From assembly GCA_028826165.1 (NCBI GenBank), contig JAPDFW010000054.1:252001-316000 (forward strand): a stretch of DNA of 64,000 nucleotides. The letters are read 5' to 3'. The position numbers and the translations under genes were made by a program. This stretch comes from Anaeramoeba ignava (lineage: Eukaryota > Metamonada > Anaeramoebidae). Shown here piece by piece: positions 23,301 to 36,285 of this stretch (position 1 is its first letter; the number at the start of each line of letters is the position of its first letter). The notes beneath the pieces are model-generated. The model was not told the DNA's origin. It did no database searches and was given only the letters and a program-made list of their open reading frames with translations.

Positions 23301-26300
23301 TGAGTTCGAAAACCAGTCGAGAAAAGTTTGCAGACTGGGAATCTTCTTTCTGATCATTTTGTTCTATGGGGAATTTTTCCTCTTCTTGGTCGATTTGGAC
23401 AAACAAAGGGAAAATCACTTGGACGCCGCCAATGCAATAAAGAATCTCATCAATACGAGATGAGACACAGTTGACCATCCCGAGAATGGAAGCAGGTCTT
23501 CCTTCCAGATAACTGTTTGGCGAGTCGTCATAACAGAGACCTTGGTTTGTTGCGGAGCTGTTTATATAAAGGAAGATTTTGTCTGAAAGCGAGTTTTCGA
23601 AAAGAGACTGGAGATTTTGCGGAATTGATTGGGAACTCAGTTCATTTGCTTGGAACATTGAACTGTATCCTGGTCCGAGATTGTATATCATTGAGAAGAT
23701 ATCTGGAGAGAGAATATCAGAAAAGAAATAAAGTGTCCCGATTTGTCCGTAAAAACAATTCGTGCTTTTTTTTGACAATTTGGTTTGTTGATATTGGGCG
23801 CCGATTTGATTATTTGTGAGTTCTGAGGTTAGAATAGGATAACGTAAATTCTGTGTAGAAATTAGTTTTCCGTTGATATAAAGAGAAAGTTCTCCTTTTG
23901 ATCCCCATCGGGCTGAATTGTGAGAAATTGCGATCCAAAACCACTTCCTGATTGGGAGTTGGACTATAAACTCGGCGGAGTTCTCTCCTGCCTTTGGGTC
24001 GTAGACAACAACCTCGACAGAGATGTCTTCTTTTTGGTTCCAAAACCCGAAGTTTGTTTGGGGAGCAAGAAGAAGCTCTATGCCAGATTTGTCTTCTGCT
24101 AAAAAACTAAAGATGCGGGGTTTGTAACTTGGTTGGTGTTGTGGGGAATTGAAGTCTTCCACACGCGCCCAAGCACAAAAAGAATAGCCCTTCTGTATCG
24201 GCCATTTGCGCATTGCAGGGATTTGAATAAAAGCGCTACGGCCGTTGAAATCAAAAAATGAAACTGGACCTTCACGTTTTGTTTTGATCATCTCAACCAT
24301 GCTTGATAAAAGCAACTCTGAAAATGCTGCGCGTTTGTTGTTTCCCCGCGTCTTCAACAGCGAAAACATCTGCTTTAATTCCCGCGCTGTTATTCTTAAT
24401 GTGCCGAGCATTTCTATCAAGCCTAATATGTTTTTTGCCAATTCTCGTGATTGGGCTTGATCCAAAATTTCAAGGAGATAATATACTAATCCTCCGTCGC
24501 AGCACATTGAAACGTTGTGGACGGATTTTGCGCATATTTTCTGGAATAACTGAACATTTCTACAAATGATTTCTTCTTTCATTCCCGTTTGATCCAGTCC
24601 CGAATTCATGAATTTGTCGAAGAAAACACCGACAACATCGGGATTTTGGATCAAGAAATTTTCTTCTTCATTAAACCTTCCAAGAACCATGAGATCCAAA
24701 AGCATATTCTGTATGGATTCGGCTGGCATCTCTGCTTGATGGAGAACAATATATAGCCGATCCCATCCGATTGTGTTTCGGAAATGCGTTATGTTTTCGC
24801 GGTTTTCCGCAAGAAGTTCCACCATCATTTCAATAACACTTCCCGCCATCTTGCTTTTCAGCAATGGATTCGAGAGGATTGTCAGAAGAAACGAGAACAC
24901 GTTATGTCTCACAAAGTGATTCTGAAGCGGTTCTCGATTTTGTTGTAATGAGACTGTTGTTCTTCTGATGATCTGGTAAATTACCTCTTCCAAATACTCC
25001 AATTCGCTTTTTTTGTTTTGATATTGAGTTATCATCTGGTTTATCATAAGCACGTTTTCAATGTATTCTTCCACAAAAAGATCGAATTCTTGATTGCTTC
25101 CAAAAGGAAGTATTTGCATGATCGATCCAATGATATTTGTCCCAATTCGCTCGAATTCAGGCTCTAAAATCATCCGAAATAGTGATTTGATTGTTTTTTG
25201 ATTTTTTGCAATTTCAATTGATATTTTCTCGGAAATGAACAGATAATCAAGTGCCAAAATAACTGACATTCTTGCTTGATAAAAATGCTGAATATCATAT
25301 TTGAATTTCTTCTGTATTTCATTTCCATCGTTTGAATTATTACTTTCTTGATTTTTTTCTTTTTCCTTAATTTTGCAATTCGAATAATAAACACTTTCGT
25401 TATATTTTCTTTGCTTTTTTTGAAGACTATCATTAATCTTGAAAACAAACGCGAAAAAACTTTTTTCACAAAAAATATTTTCAATAAATTTTCTTTCTTT
25501 GCATTTCATTAATTTCACAATCAATTCTGTAATATCAATAACAACAGATAAATTGTTCTTATTCATAAAGAGAAAATGGAAAATAAATTGGAGATCCTTT
25601 TCGTTCTGGAAAGTTTCAATTAAATATAACGCATAAGCCATTATTTGTTTTTTCATTGAATAAACAAGATTAAGTGCTTCTTTTTCATTTGGAATAAAAT
25701 TCTATTTCAAAAATTCAAAAATTCAAAATTTCAAAAATTCAAAAATTAAGAATTAATAATTCATAATTAATTTACATCTTCAAAATTAAGATAAAAGAAA
25801 TTTGAAAATAACAAATCCCAAAAATTCCGATCTCTTAAAAATTCAAAGTTTTCTTTGTTAATAACATCGATAAAAAAAGAAAGAACATAAAGTTGCAATT
25901 CAGGATCAATAAAACGGATAAAATTTCTTGAAAGACTATTTGATTTTGATTTATGGAAATTTGTGCGAAAAATATCTAAACAAACTGAAAGAATTTTATC
26001 CTTTAAATTTTTAATGTTGGAATCAATGAATTTGTTTTGATGATAAATATTATAAACGGATTCTTCTTGAGAAATTGATCTATTGATATTTTTTTTGTTT
26101 TTGTTTTTATTTTTGATTTTGATTTTTGCTTTTTGCTTTTGTTTTTATTGTTTTGTTGTTCAAGTTCCTGATCTTTTTGTTTTTTGAATTGGATGTTTCT
26201 TTCACTCATAAAACAATATTCTCTTAGAACTAAAAAAAATTGATTTAAATGAGGATTATTTGTGATATCTTTGTGAATTGGTTTTAAGCAATCTTCATAA

Positions 26301-29300
26301 TTTCCATGATGATAAACTGATTGTCTGTTCATTTTTTTAGGAACAAATAAACCTATTTTTGAAATATTTTTGATTTTAATTTTTTATCCGATTTTGATTT
26401 TAATTTTAATTTTAATTTTAATTTTAATTTTAATTTTGATTTTAATTTAAATTTTAATTTTAATTTCGAATTTAATTTTAATTTTAATTTTAATTTTAAT
26501 TTTGATTTTGATTTAAATTTTAATTTTAATTTCGAATTTAATTTTAATTTTAATTTTAATTTAATTTTGATTTTAATTTTGATTTTAAATTTAATTTTAA
26601 ATTTAATTTTAATTTTAAATTTAATTTTATAAATGAATTTTAATTTTAAATTTGAATTTCGTTTTTTTACCTCCAGGAATATCTAATTGGAAAAAAACCT
26701 TCTTATTCTTTGTTTTCTTCTCTTCATTCGATAAAAAAAATGGTCTGAATGATATTTTTGTTTGCACATATTTTTGTGGATCATTTTGTTGATTTTTATT
26801 CCAAATCAATTCAAATTTTGCTTTTATTTTGTATTTCTTTGGTTTTTTATTAACCGCAATTGTAGAGGACATTTTGCGAATCATAAACAATTCCTGTTCA
26901 CGACTGCGAAAAGTTTTGCATTGTGACTTAAATAAAGATAAGTTATTTTCAAAGTAATTTTGAGCCCATTGATAAGGAAAGGAATAAGCAATCCATAAAA
27001 TTAAATCACAAAGTTTATCAAAATGTATATCATGAGCCACAAATAACTCTCCATCAGGGTTATTTTCCAGCATTTTTTCAAGCAATTCTAATCCAAGAAT
27101 TCGGATTTGAAACTCCATTTGATCGAAATTTTTTGAGTTGATTTCTCTGTTTTCATTTAATATAATATTTGAAGATAAATTATTATTCACAAAATCAAGA
27201 ACATTCACTTTTTTCATTCCATCGCTGAGATTGTTTTTCTCAACATCCTCTGCAGTAATATTCACAAAATCTTCTTCAGTAATACATATTTCTTGTTGAT
27301 TAAGTTGAGGTGGTTCAATTTGAAGAAGTAATATTGAAATGATTGATTCTTGATTTTTTGGTGTTAAAATTTCAATATGTGAAAATATTTCAATACAATT
27401 AATAAACTTAAAATGAAGAAGGTGATGTGCTGTTGAAGTTTTAAATTTTTGCATAAATTGTAGATGCAACTTGAAATTATCTGTTATTGATTTTAAATTT
27501 TAATTTTTTATCCGATTTTAATTTTAATTTTGAATTTAATTTTAATTTTAATTTTAATTTTAATTTTAATGTTAATTTTAATTTTAATTTATAAATGAAT
27601 TTTAATTTTTTATCCGATTTTAATGTTAATTTTAATTTTAATTTCGATTTAAATTTTAATTTTTTATCCGATTTTAATTTTAATTTTAATTTATGATTTT
27701 AATTTTAATTTTAATTTTAATTTATGATTTAAATTTAAATTTTAATTTTAATTTTGATTTATGATTTAAATTTAAATTTTAATTTTAATTTTGATTTATG
27801 ATTTAAATTTAAATTTAAATTTTAATTTTAATTTTAATTTTAATTTTAATTTTAAATTTTAATTTTAATTTTAATTTTAATTTTAATTTTAATTTTAATT
27901 TTTAATTTTAATTTTGATTTTGATTTTGATTTTAAATTTGATTTTGATTTTAATTTAATTTATAAATGAATTTTAATTTTAATTTTAATTTTAATTTTAA
28001 TTTTTATTCAAACCTATTAAATTTGGTATAAAACTTCCTGCTTTGAGATAATCTATTTGATTTCGAATTTGTCGAAGAATTTTTTTTTCTTTTTCCTTAT
28101 TCCAATTTTTTGGACTAAAAAATAATTTAAAAATTTCAATTGTATTTGACATAATAAATTGATAAAGAAAAAGATTTTCCAAATAATTCATAGATATTTT
28201 TTCTTGATTCTTTTCTAAATTGGAAAACTAAATTTAATTTAAAAAAAAATGGTAAAATCAATTTTAAAATCAATTTAAATTTTAAAATAAATTTAAATTT
28301 TTGAATTTTTGAATTAAAATAAATTTAAATTTTTGAATTGAATTAAATTTGAATTTCAGTTTTAAAATCAATTTAAATTTTTGAATTAATTTAAATTTTT
28401 GAATCAATTTAAATTTAAATTTTCGAATTAAATTTAAATTTTTGAATTAATTTAAATTTCAGTTTTAAAATAAATTTCAGTTTTAAAATCAATTTTAAAA
28501 TCAATTTAAATTTTTGAATTAAAATAAATTTGAATTTTTGAATTAAATTAAAATTTTGAATCAATTTAAATTTGAATTTCAGTTTTAAAATTAATTTAAA
28601 TTTTTGAATTAATTTAAATTTGAATTTAAATTTTGTTTTGTTTTGTTTTTATACAATATCAAGAATATTTGTTAATAATAAATGTGAAAACTTCCAAAGA
28701 TCACAAATTAAATCAAAAATATTTAAATAAAAAAGAACATCTCGATTATATTTTGATCTTGACATAATTTGAATAATTGGTAATGAAATTGTTTGTAAAA
28801 TTGTATTTTCCGTGTTTTCTTGAAATAAAGATGAAACAGTTTCTAGAATTTTATCTTGCGATTGATTTTGTGAATTTTCTTAAATAAAAAAATTTTTGCA
28901 AATGAATTTTAATTTGAAGTAAAAAAAATATTTTTTAATTTTTTCGTTGATAAAAATACTTGGTATTTTGGAAAGAAATGAAACAAGCATATTAACTGAA
29001 TCTAATATAAAATTAGCAGGCTGAGCAACATCTACTAAAGCTGCTTGTTGTATTTCTTCTTCTGTAAAATGTATATTTTTTTTGGATCGTTTAATTTTAA
29101 TAGTTGAAGGATTGAGTTTATTTTCTATTAAAACTGGATCCCAATTTGAGTAATTTTGAATAAAAAGTTTTCCAAATGAAAAAAGCCATGAATTTAAATT
29201 ATTCTATATTTTTTTATTTTTTTTATTTATTATTAAGGAAAATTCTTTTTAGAAATTTTGTTTTTTGAAAAATTTTTTTTTTTTTTTTTAATTTTTAATT

Positions 29301-29399
29301 TGTTTAAACTTTATTTTTTTCTCTTTCAATCCATAATTTATAAATTTGAGATCCGTTTGGATTATGATTTAAAAATTCTTTATAATTTTTTTTTTCCAT
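17392..29399 (-). CDS. Giant BEACH-WD40 protein (neurobeachin/LRBA/Lvs type)
   Basis: Scaffold of the BEACH family, which acts in vesicle traffic, lysosome function and autophagy. Exons on the minus strand: 29310-29399, 28960-29203, 28655-28878, 28014-28227, 26671-27480, 25776-26352 and 17392-25701, about 3,489 residues. All joints are GT-AG and in phase, except that exon 6 needs one base added in the Lys/Asn tract at about 26095-26145. Approximate domains: helical armadillo-like N-terminus; concanavalin-A-like domain around 1200-1390 (FDFNGRSAFIQI, RKWFWIAISHN); helical DUF4704-like region; PH-BEACH from about 2725 (VSCQLISPLKRTPG); BEACH about 2855-3125 (FEYLMQLNTLSGRTYND, YPVFPWIL, FLYGTHYSN, LNLHHWIDLIFGYKQ); WD40 repeats about 3230-3440. 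Exon 7 is 8.3 kb without interruption and visibly richer in G/C than its surroundings. Introns are TTTTAATTTTAA-type repeats. Confidence 0.92.
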
Positions 29400-29540
29400 T
29401 TAATTACTAAAAAAAAAAGAAAGAAAATAATTGAAAAAAAAAAAAAATGAAAAAATTAAATTCAAAAATTTTTTTCATTTTTTTTTTTCATTTTTTGTTC
29501 ATTTCATTTATTTTCTTGTTTAATTTTTCTTTCAAAAAAA

Positions 29541-31223
29541 ATGGAATCAAAAAAAAATATAAAATTATATCAATCGTTAACAAAAAAAATACCAAATGGA
29601 TTACTTATTCAAATTGCGAAATATTTACAAAATAACGGTAAAAAAAATAAATTTAAATATTTAAATTTAAATATTTTTATTTATATTTTTATTTATATTT
29701 ATATTTATATTTATATTTATTTATAGCACTTGAAGTTGTTAATATTTTCAGAATTTCTGGAGAAAAAAAAGGAGTTCTTGAACTTTTTAAAAATTTAACA
29801 ATTCAAAAAAATATTGATTTTACAAAATATGATTTTCATGTAATTGCTTCAGTTTTCAAAATGTATTTTCGATATCTTGAACCGCCATTAATTCCTTATA
29901 AATTATATCAACCATTGATTTCTATTGAAAGTAATTAAAATCTATTTTAAAATTAAGAATTAAAATTAAGATCTATTTAAAATTAAAAATTAAAATCTAT
30001 TTAAAAATTAAAATTAAAAATTAAAATTAAAATCAGAATAAAAATTAAAATTAAAAATTAAAATTAAAAATTATTTAAAAATTAAAATTAAAATCTATTT
30101 TAAAATTAAAATTAAAATTAAAATCAAAATCAAAATTAAAATCTATTTAAAAATTAAAATTTAAATTAAAAATTAAAATTAAATTTAAAAATCAAATTTT
30201 GAAATTTATAAAAATAGTGAAAAATGAACCAACAAAATTAGACCAAATTGCTTCAATTTTAGTTCTACTTCCAACAGATAGAGAAGGATTATTTTGGTTT
30301 CTTCTTTGGTTTTTAAACGAAGTTTCATTATATTGTGTAACAAACAACATGGATTTACAAAATTTATCAATAGTTTTTGGACCAAATCTTTTTCGGAAAA
30401 AAAAAACAACACCAAAAGAAGAATATAAAGATTCACCATTTATAACAAAATTAATGATTTACTTGATTGAAAATCAAGATGCACTTCGAGAAAAAATGGA
30501 GGAAAATCAAGAAAAAATTTCAAAAAATATTTCAACTTCTCCAAAAAATACAATTAATTTAACTCAATTTTCAAAAACAAATGAACCTAAATTAATTCCT
30601 CGTAATAATAGATCAGAAAGAAAAGTTTCAATGCCTTCAAGATTGCCTTCAAAACTTACTTTAACTCCTTTTAATGTTTCAAATGAGATTTTATCAAAAA
30701 CTTTTGATGAAACTAAAGAAAATAAAAACAAAATTCAAATGCAAAAAAATCAGAAAAATTTATCAGGATTAGATTTCAAAAGTTTCAATTTGGAAGATTT
30801 GGATTTAAAAGATTATAAGGATTTTGATTCAGATTTAACTGATTCAAATGAAAATGTGTTCCAAAAAAATAAATTAAAAATTCAAATTCAAATTCAAATT
30901 CAGTTAATTTGAGTTCAAATCTTTCAATTAAAGCACTTGAATTAGAAAATATTCTTTCAAATATTTCTGATTTTAATAATGGTGAAGAAAAAGAAACAGA
31001 TTTAAATGGAATTAATAATTTAATTTCAAATAAAAATCAAAATCAAAATCAAAATCAAAATCAAAATCCAAATCCAACTTTTTATGATCTTAATGATATT
31101 TTAGAAGATGATAGACATATGCGTGATTTGGATGATGAACAAAATGAAAAAATGAATGAATTTATTGATCATCTTCAAGAAATTGGATTTGGTTCATCAG
31201 ATACATCAGATCCTGATTTTTGA
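29541..31223 (+). CDS. RhoGAP-domain protein
   Basis: GTPase-activating protein for Rho/Rac-type GTPases. Exons 29541-29637, 29727-29930 and 30218-31223 (GTAAAA/TATAG and GTAATT/AATAG, in phase). The RhoGAP domain fills the first ~190 residues: IPNGLLIQIAKYL, ALEVVNIFRISGEKK with the catalytic arginine finger, DFHVIASVFKMYFRYLEPPLIPY, then LPTDREG and NLSIVFGPNLFRKK. The C-terminal half is polar and Ser/Asn-rich (SERKVSMPSRLPSKLTL, acidic end), probably disordered. The frame of the domain stops at 30912. The adjacent frame is open from about 30873 and carries a plausible acidic tail to 31223, so a one-base indel in the A-rich segment at 30873-30910 is likely. Intron 2 is AAATTAAAATTAA low complexity. 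Only 141 bp separate its start from the divergent BEACH gene. Confidence 0.88.
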
Positions 31224-31371
31224 TTAAAATTCAAATTAAAAATAATTTAAAATTCAAATTAAAATTCAAATTAAAAATAATTTAAAAATAATTTAAAAGA
31301 AAATTGATAAAATGTTTCATTGAAAATTTTTATTTATTTATTTTGGATTGATTTTGCTTATTTTATTACAA

Positions 31372-34331
31372 TTATTTTTCTTCATTAAATTTCTCAATGA
31401 ATTGAACAGCAGAACAAAAAGTTGTCAAATAATAACCAGATTCTGAAGAAAATTCAACAGGATCACAATAACTAAGAATAAAATTTTCAACAGCCTTTAA
31501 TTTTTGGAAATTTGATTGAACAAGAGAAAAGATGAAAATGGATAAGAAATCATCGCCAGAGATCAATTGTTGAGGAATGCATTCCTGTTGATTTGGAAGT
31601 TGTCTTTCGATTGTTTGATAAATTCCAAGAGCAGAATTGATAATAACATTAAGAAATTCAAAAGGATAAGCACAATTTGTAAATCTTTGTAATGATTTTA
31701 TTGGCAAAGACCAATCCAAATCGCGTAGATTATTTGCAATCCCATAAAATTCCATTGTTTTTGTTTTCAATTTTTCTTTGTTTTGATTCACTTTTAAATC
31801 TTCTTTTTGAGTTTTTGAAATTATTGATTTCATGATATTTTGTAAAAATGGTGGAAAACAAATTTTTTCAAAGTTCATTTCAATTAAGAAATTGATTCTT
31901 CTTTTTTCTTCTGGTGATAAAGATATTGCTTCATTTTCTGCTTTTAGTTTTTCATTGATTTGTTTAATTGTGAATGTTTTCATATAATCAAGTTGTTTTC
32001 TGAGGATTTTTGTTTCATTTTTTTTGATTTTAAAATCTTGTTTCCAATTATAGTTTTTAAGGAAAATGTGAATTTGAAGATTTTTTAAGAGAGAGTATAT
32101 TGTTTGTATTACAAGAATTTCATAGTAAATTTCAGTTGATTCTATTCCTTCTAAATTTGATAATTTTATTGAGCAAGGTAATAAAATTTCCATTTCTGTG
32201 ATTTGATTTGATTTTACATTTTGATTATTTTTATTTTCTTTTTCTTTTTCTTTTTCTTTTTCATTTTCTTTTTCATTTTTTTTTTTCTTTTTCATTTTCT
32301 TTTTTTTCATTTTCTTTTTTTTCATTTTCTTTTTCATTTTCATTTTCATTTTGATTTTCATTTTGATTTTCATTTTCATTTTTATTTTCATTTTCTTTTT
32401 CATTTTCATTTTTTCATTTTCATTTTCATTTTGATTTTGATTTTGATTTTTATTTTCATTTTTATTTTCATTTTCTTTTTCATTTTTATTTTGATTTTCA
32501 TTTTCATTTTGATTTTGATTTTGATTTTGATTTTGATTTTGATTTTGATTTTGATTTTGATTTTGATTTTGATTTTGATTTTCTTTTTCATTTTCATTTT
32601 TATAATTTCATTTTCATTTTCATTTTCATTTTTATTTTGATTTTGATTTTTATTTTCATTTTCATTTTCATTTTCATTTTGATTTTGATTTTCATTTTGA
32701 TTTTGATTTTGATTTTGATTTTGATTTTGATTTTGATTTTGATTTTGATTTTGATTTTGATTTTCATTTTCATTTTCATTTTCATTTTCATTTTTATTTT
32801 CATTTTCATTTTTATTTTCATTTTCATTTTGATTTTTTTATATTTTCATTTTCATTTTCATTTTCATTTTTATTTTCATTTTTGATTTTGATTTTTATTT
32901 TGATTTTGATTTTTGATTTTCATTTTGATTTTTATTTTGATTTTGATTTTCATTTTTATTTTGAATTTGATTTTCATTTTGATTTTTATTTTGATTTTCA
33001 TTTTCATTTTGATTTTGATTTTGATTTTCATTTTGATTTTGATTTTCATTTTCATTTTGATTTTCATTTTGATTTTCATTTTCATTTTCATTTTTATTTT
33101 CATTTTTATTTTCATTTTCATTTTTATTTTCATTTTTCATTTTCATTTTATTTTCATTTTTGATTTTTCATTTTTATTTTCATTTTTATTTTCATTTTTA
33201 TTTTGATTTTTATTTTCATTTTGATTTTGATTTTGATTTTGATTTTGATTTTGATTTTGATTTTGATTTTGATTTTCATTTTGATTTTTATTTTCATTTT
33301 GATTTTTATTTTTATTTTCATTTTCATTTTTATTATTATCATTAAGATCTTCAGTATTTATATCGTTAAATTTTTGATTATAAACTTTTTTAATTGCAAG
33401 AGGTTTTACTTCTTTGAAAGTTTTTTTAAAATAATATTCATTTTTAAATATTAAGTGATTCCAAGCATCAAAAAGATAATATTGAATTTGACAACGACTT
33501 GAAATTTCTTTTGCAATATATATTAATTTATTAGAGCTAAGTTTTAATGAAGAATTTCTAAACTCAAGAATTAATGTTTTGGAATTAATAATTTTGATTC
33601 TTTCAAGTTGTGAATATTTATTGACATTTATGATTTTTCCAAATTCAAAATCATCTTCATCACAAATATTTATAAATTTTTCATTCTTATTTTCATTTGA
33701 GTTTTTTTCATTCTTATTTTCATTTGAATTTTTCATTTTTGTTGTTGAAATGCTTGCTTTGTTAGGAATAATTTCGATAATTCCAAAAGAGCTTAATCGA
33801 TTAGAATTTTTGTTTTGTACTCCATCTTTTAAATTTTAATTTTAATTTTTTAATTTTAATTTTAATTTTAATTTTAATTTTGATTTTTAATTATAATTTT
33901 AATTTTGATTCTTAATTTTAATTTTTAATTTTAATTTTTAATTTTAATTTTAATTTTAATTTTAAATGAATTTTAATTTTAATTTTAATTTTGATTTTGA
34001 ATTTTAATTTTAATTTTAATTTTAATTTTAAATTTAATTTTAATTTTAATTTTAATTTTTATTTTAATTTTAATTTTTATTTTAATTTTAATTTTAATTT
34101 TAATTTGAATTTTAATTTGAATTATAATTTGAATTTTAATTTTAATTTTAATTTTATAAATGAATTTTAATTTTTATTTTTAAATAAATACCGATTGATT
34201 CTAATAATTGGATAATTTATTTTAGAAGTAGAATGTAAAAAATTAACACAAAATTGTTTCATTTGTTTAATTTGTTTTTGATCTTTTTGAGAAGAATTTT
34301 GTCTTATTTTTTCATAATAAATTAATTCCAT
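31372..34331 (-). CDS. VPS9-domain protein (probable Rab5-type GEF) with long low-complexity middle
   Basis: VPS9 domains activate Rab5/Rab21-family GTPases on endosomes. The last ~110 residues show it: SLPIKSLQRFTNCAYPFEFL, QLISGDDFLSIFIFSLVQSN (conserved Asp), SESGYYLTTFCSAVQFIEKF (conserved Tyr). Exon 1 is 34192-34331 (MELIYYEKIRQNSSQKDQ) with donor GTATTT. The next exon begins at 33791 (acceptor TTAAG, phase fits) or at 33826 (acceptor AAAAG, needs a one-base indel). Residues coded at 33345-33736 form a globular segment (LILEFRNSSLKL, KEISSRCQIQYYLFDAWNHLIF), possibly PH-like. Between it and the C-terminal region lies ~1.1 kb of hexamer repeats, where the frame changes at least once between 33143 and 32409, so the middle protein sequence is unreliable. 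It converges on the RhoGAP gene. Confidence 0.78.
32225..33345 (-). repeat. 1.1-kb hexamer repeat inside VPS9 gene
   Basis: Coding-strand units are AAAATC, AAAATG and AAAATA in mixed order, giving Asn-Gln, Asn-Glu or Asn-Lys in the expected frame. Several frames are open on both strands, so the true frame cannot be followed by eye; at least one indel is needed to connect the flanking globular parts. Confidence 0.88.
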
Positions 34332-34767
34332 TTTTTATTATTTTTTATTATTTTTTATTTATTTATTTATTTTTTAATTGTTTTGGTTTTATAAATAAAA
34401 GTTATAAAAAAAAAGGAGTTTTAAAGAGAAATTAATAAGTTAAATGATTTTAAATTAAATTATAAAAAAAAGTTTAAAAAAAATTTTTTTTTTTTTAATA
34501 AAAGAAAAAAAGAAAAAAAAAATGAAAAAAAAAATTAATTAAAAAAAAAAAATTTAAATAAAAAGGAGAAAAAATTAAAAGGAGAAAAAAAAAGAAAAAG
34601 AATAAAAAGAAAAAACTTTTTTTTTTGCTTTTTTCTTATTATTTTTTTTTTCATTTTTTTTCATTTTTTTCCTTTTCTTTTTTATCAAAAAAAAAAAACA
34701 AAAAGAAACAAACTTTTAATTATTTTTTTTAAAACAAAAAACAATTACAATTACAATTACAATTACA
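34332..34767. other. Divergent spacer, homopolymer-rich
   Basis: 436 bp between the VPS9 start and the SKP1 start. It contains long A and T runs, GGAGAAAAA repeats near 34565-34590 and an ACAATT repeat (34739-34768) running into the SKP1 ATG. No gene seen. Confidence 0.7.
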
Positions 34768-36036
34768 ATGTCAGTTAAATTAATTAGTTCAACAGGAGAA
34801 GAATTTGAAGTTGAAAAAGAAATTGCAATGATGTCTCAAACAATTAAAAACATGATTGAGAGTAAAAATTTCAAAAAAATAAAAAATAAAAATTAATAAA
34901 AAGTTCTAATTCTTTTATATCATTTTTAAATTAAAAAAAAATAAAAAATAAAAAATAAAAAATAAAAAATTTCCAAATTTAAAACCTTTTATTTATATTT
35001 AATAGCAACTGCTGATGATGCTCCAGTTCCAATTCCAACAGTTAAATCAGAGATTCTTCAAAAAGTAATTGAATTTTGCAGATATCATTATGAACATCCT
35101 TCACCTCAAAAAGATATTGATAAAGAAAAAGAAAGTGAGAAACGATCTGATGATATTGAACCTTGGGATAGAACTTTTTGTGATGTTGAACAGCCTGTCT
35201 TGTTTGAATTAATTTTGGTATAAATTTTTATTTATTAATTTAAGATTTAAATGATTAAAAAAAAATAAAAATAAACGAAAAAAACGCAATTAAAAATTAC
35301 AATTAAAAAAAAGGAAAAAAACGTTATATTTATATTTATATTTATATTTATATTTATATTTATATTTATATTTATATTTAATTTTATATTTATTTTATAT
35401 TTATTTTATATTTATATTTATATTTTATATTTATATTTATATTTATATTTATATTTATATATATATTTATATTTATATTTATATTTATATTTATATTTAT
35501 ATTTTAAATATTTATATTTATATTTATATTTATATTTATATTTATATTTATATTTATTTATATTTATATTTATATTTATATTTATATTTATATTTATATT
35601 TATATTTTAAATATTTATATTTATATTTATATTTATATTTATATTTTAAATTTATTTATGTTTATATTTATATTTATATTTATATTTATATTTATATTTA
35701 TAATTTATATTTATATTTATATTTATATTTTATTTTTATATTTAATTTTTTTATATTTTATTTTATTTTTAGGCTGCAAACTTTTTAGATATTAAATCTT
35801 TACTTGATGTTACTTTATAAAAAACAGTCGCAAATATGATTAAAGAATATATTTATATTTATAGTTATTTTAATTTTCTTTTAATTTTTTTAATTTTTTT
35901 AATTTTTTAATTTTTAAAAACAAAAGGTCGTTCTCCTGAAGAAATCAGAAAAAGATTTAATATTAAAAATGATTTCACAAAAGAAGAAGAAGAACAAATT
36001 AGAAAAGAAAATGCTTGGTGTTTGGAAGACATTTAA
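34768..36036 (+). pseudogene. SKP1: SKP1 copy with in-frame stop and lost splice donor
   Basis: SKP1 links F-box proteins to cullin-1 in SCF ubiquitin ligases. Exons 34768-34861, 35006-35217, 35773-35845 and 35927-36036 encode recognisable SKP1: [71 protein letters not shown]. Introns 1 and 2 are GT-AG. Two lesions hit exon 3. First, where SKP1 has DVTCKTVANMIK, this copy reads DVTL-stop-KTVANMIK, with TAA at 35818-35820. Second, the expected donor after MIK reads AAAG|AATATA instead of GT. TAA is a normal stop in the neighbouring genes, so recoding is unlikely. If translated, it keeps the BTB/POZ part but loses the C-terminal helices that grip F-box proteins. A truncated working protein cannot be excluded. 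No splice route I tried avoids the stop. Confidence 0.85.
35321..35760. repeat. TATATT hexamer array in SKP1 intron 2
   Basis: Roughly 430 bp of TTTATA/TATATT units with a few TTTTATATTTAT and TTTTAAATATTT interruptions, containing almost no G or C. It fills most of the intron between 35218 and 35772. Confidence 0.9.
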
Positions 36037-36285
36037 ATATTAAGATTCACAATTATGATAATTTTATTTTCAATCTATTTTCAATTCATTTCAAAATATT
36101 CTCAAAAAAAGAACACAAACAATTTTTTTTTTGATTTTCCTTTCTCTTTCTTTTTTTTTTTTTTGCTTTTTTCTTGATGAAAATTGGTTCTTTCTTTTTT
36201 TTTTGAGGATTGAATTTCCAAAAAAAAAAAACAAAAATAACAAATAAAAAGGTTTCTTAATTCTATTTCAAAAGAAATTTAATTT

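Noticed and set aside
18284-24569. Numerous 60-140 codon frames on both strands
   Set aside because: Shadows of the BEACH gene, whose 8.3-kb exon is unbroken and carries recognised domains throughout.
26000-26332. Separate small gene (109 codons)
   Set aside because: It is exon 6 of the BEACH gene with a single frameshift; flanking exons join in phase.
32221-33206. Overlapping Phe-Ile/His-Phe frames on plus strand
   Set aside because: Antisense of the VPS9 gene's Asn-rich repeat.
35818-35820. Reassigned TAA codon in SKP1
   Set aside because: TAA terminates other genes in the window (M20, MFS, tubulin, RPA12, HAL, TatD), and the nearby donor is also lost.
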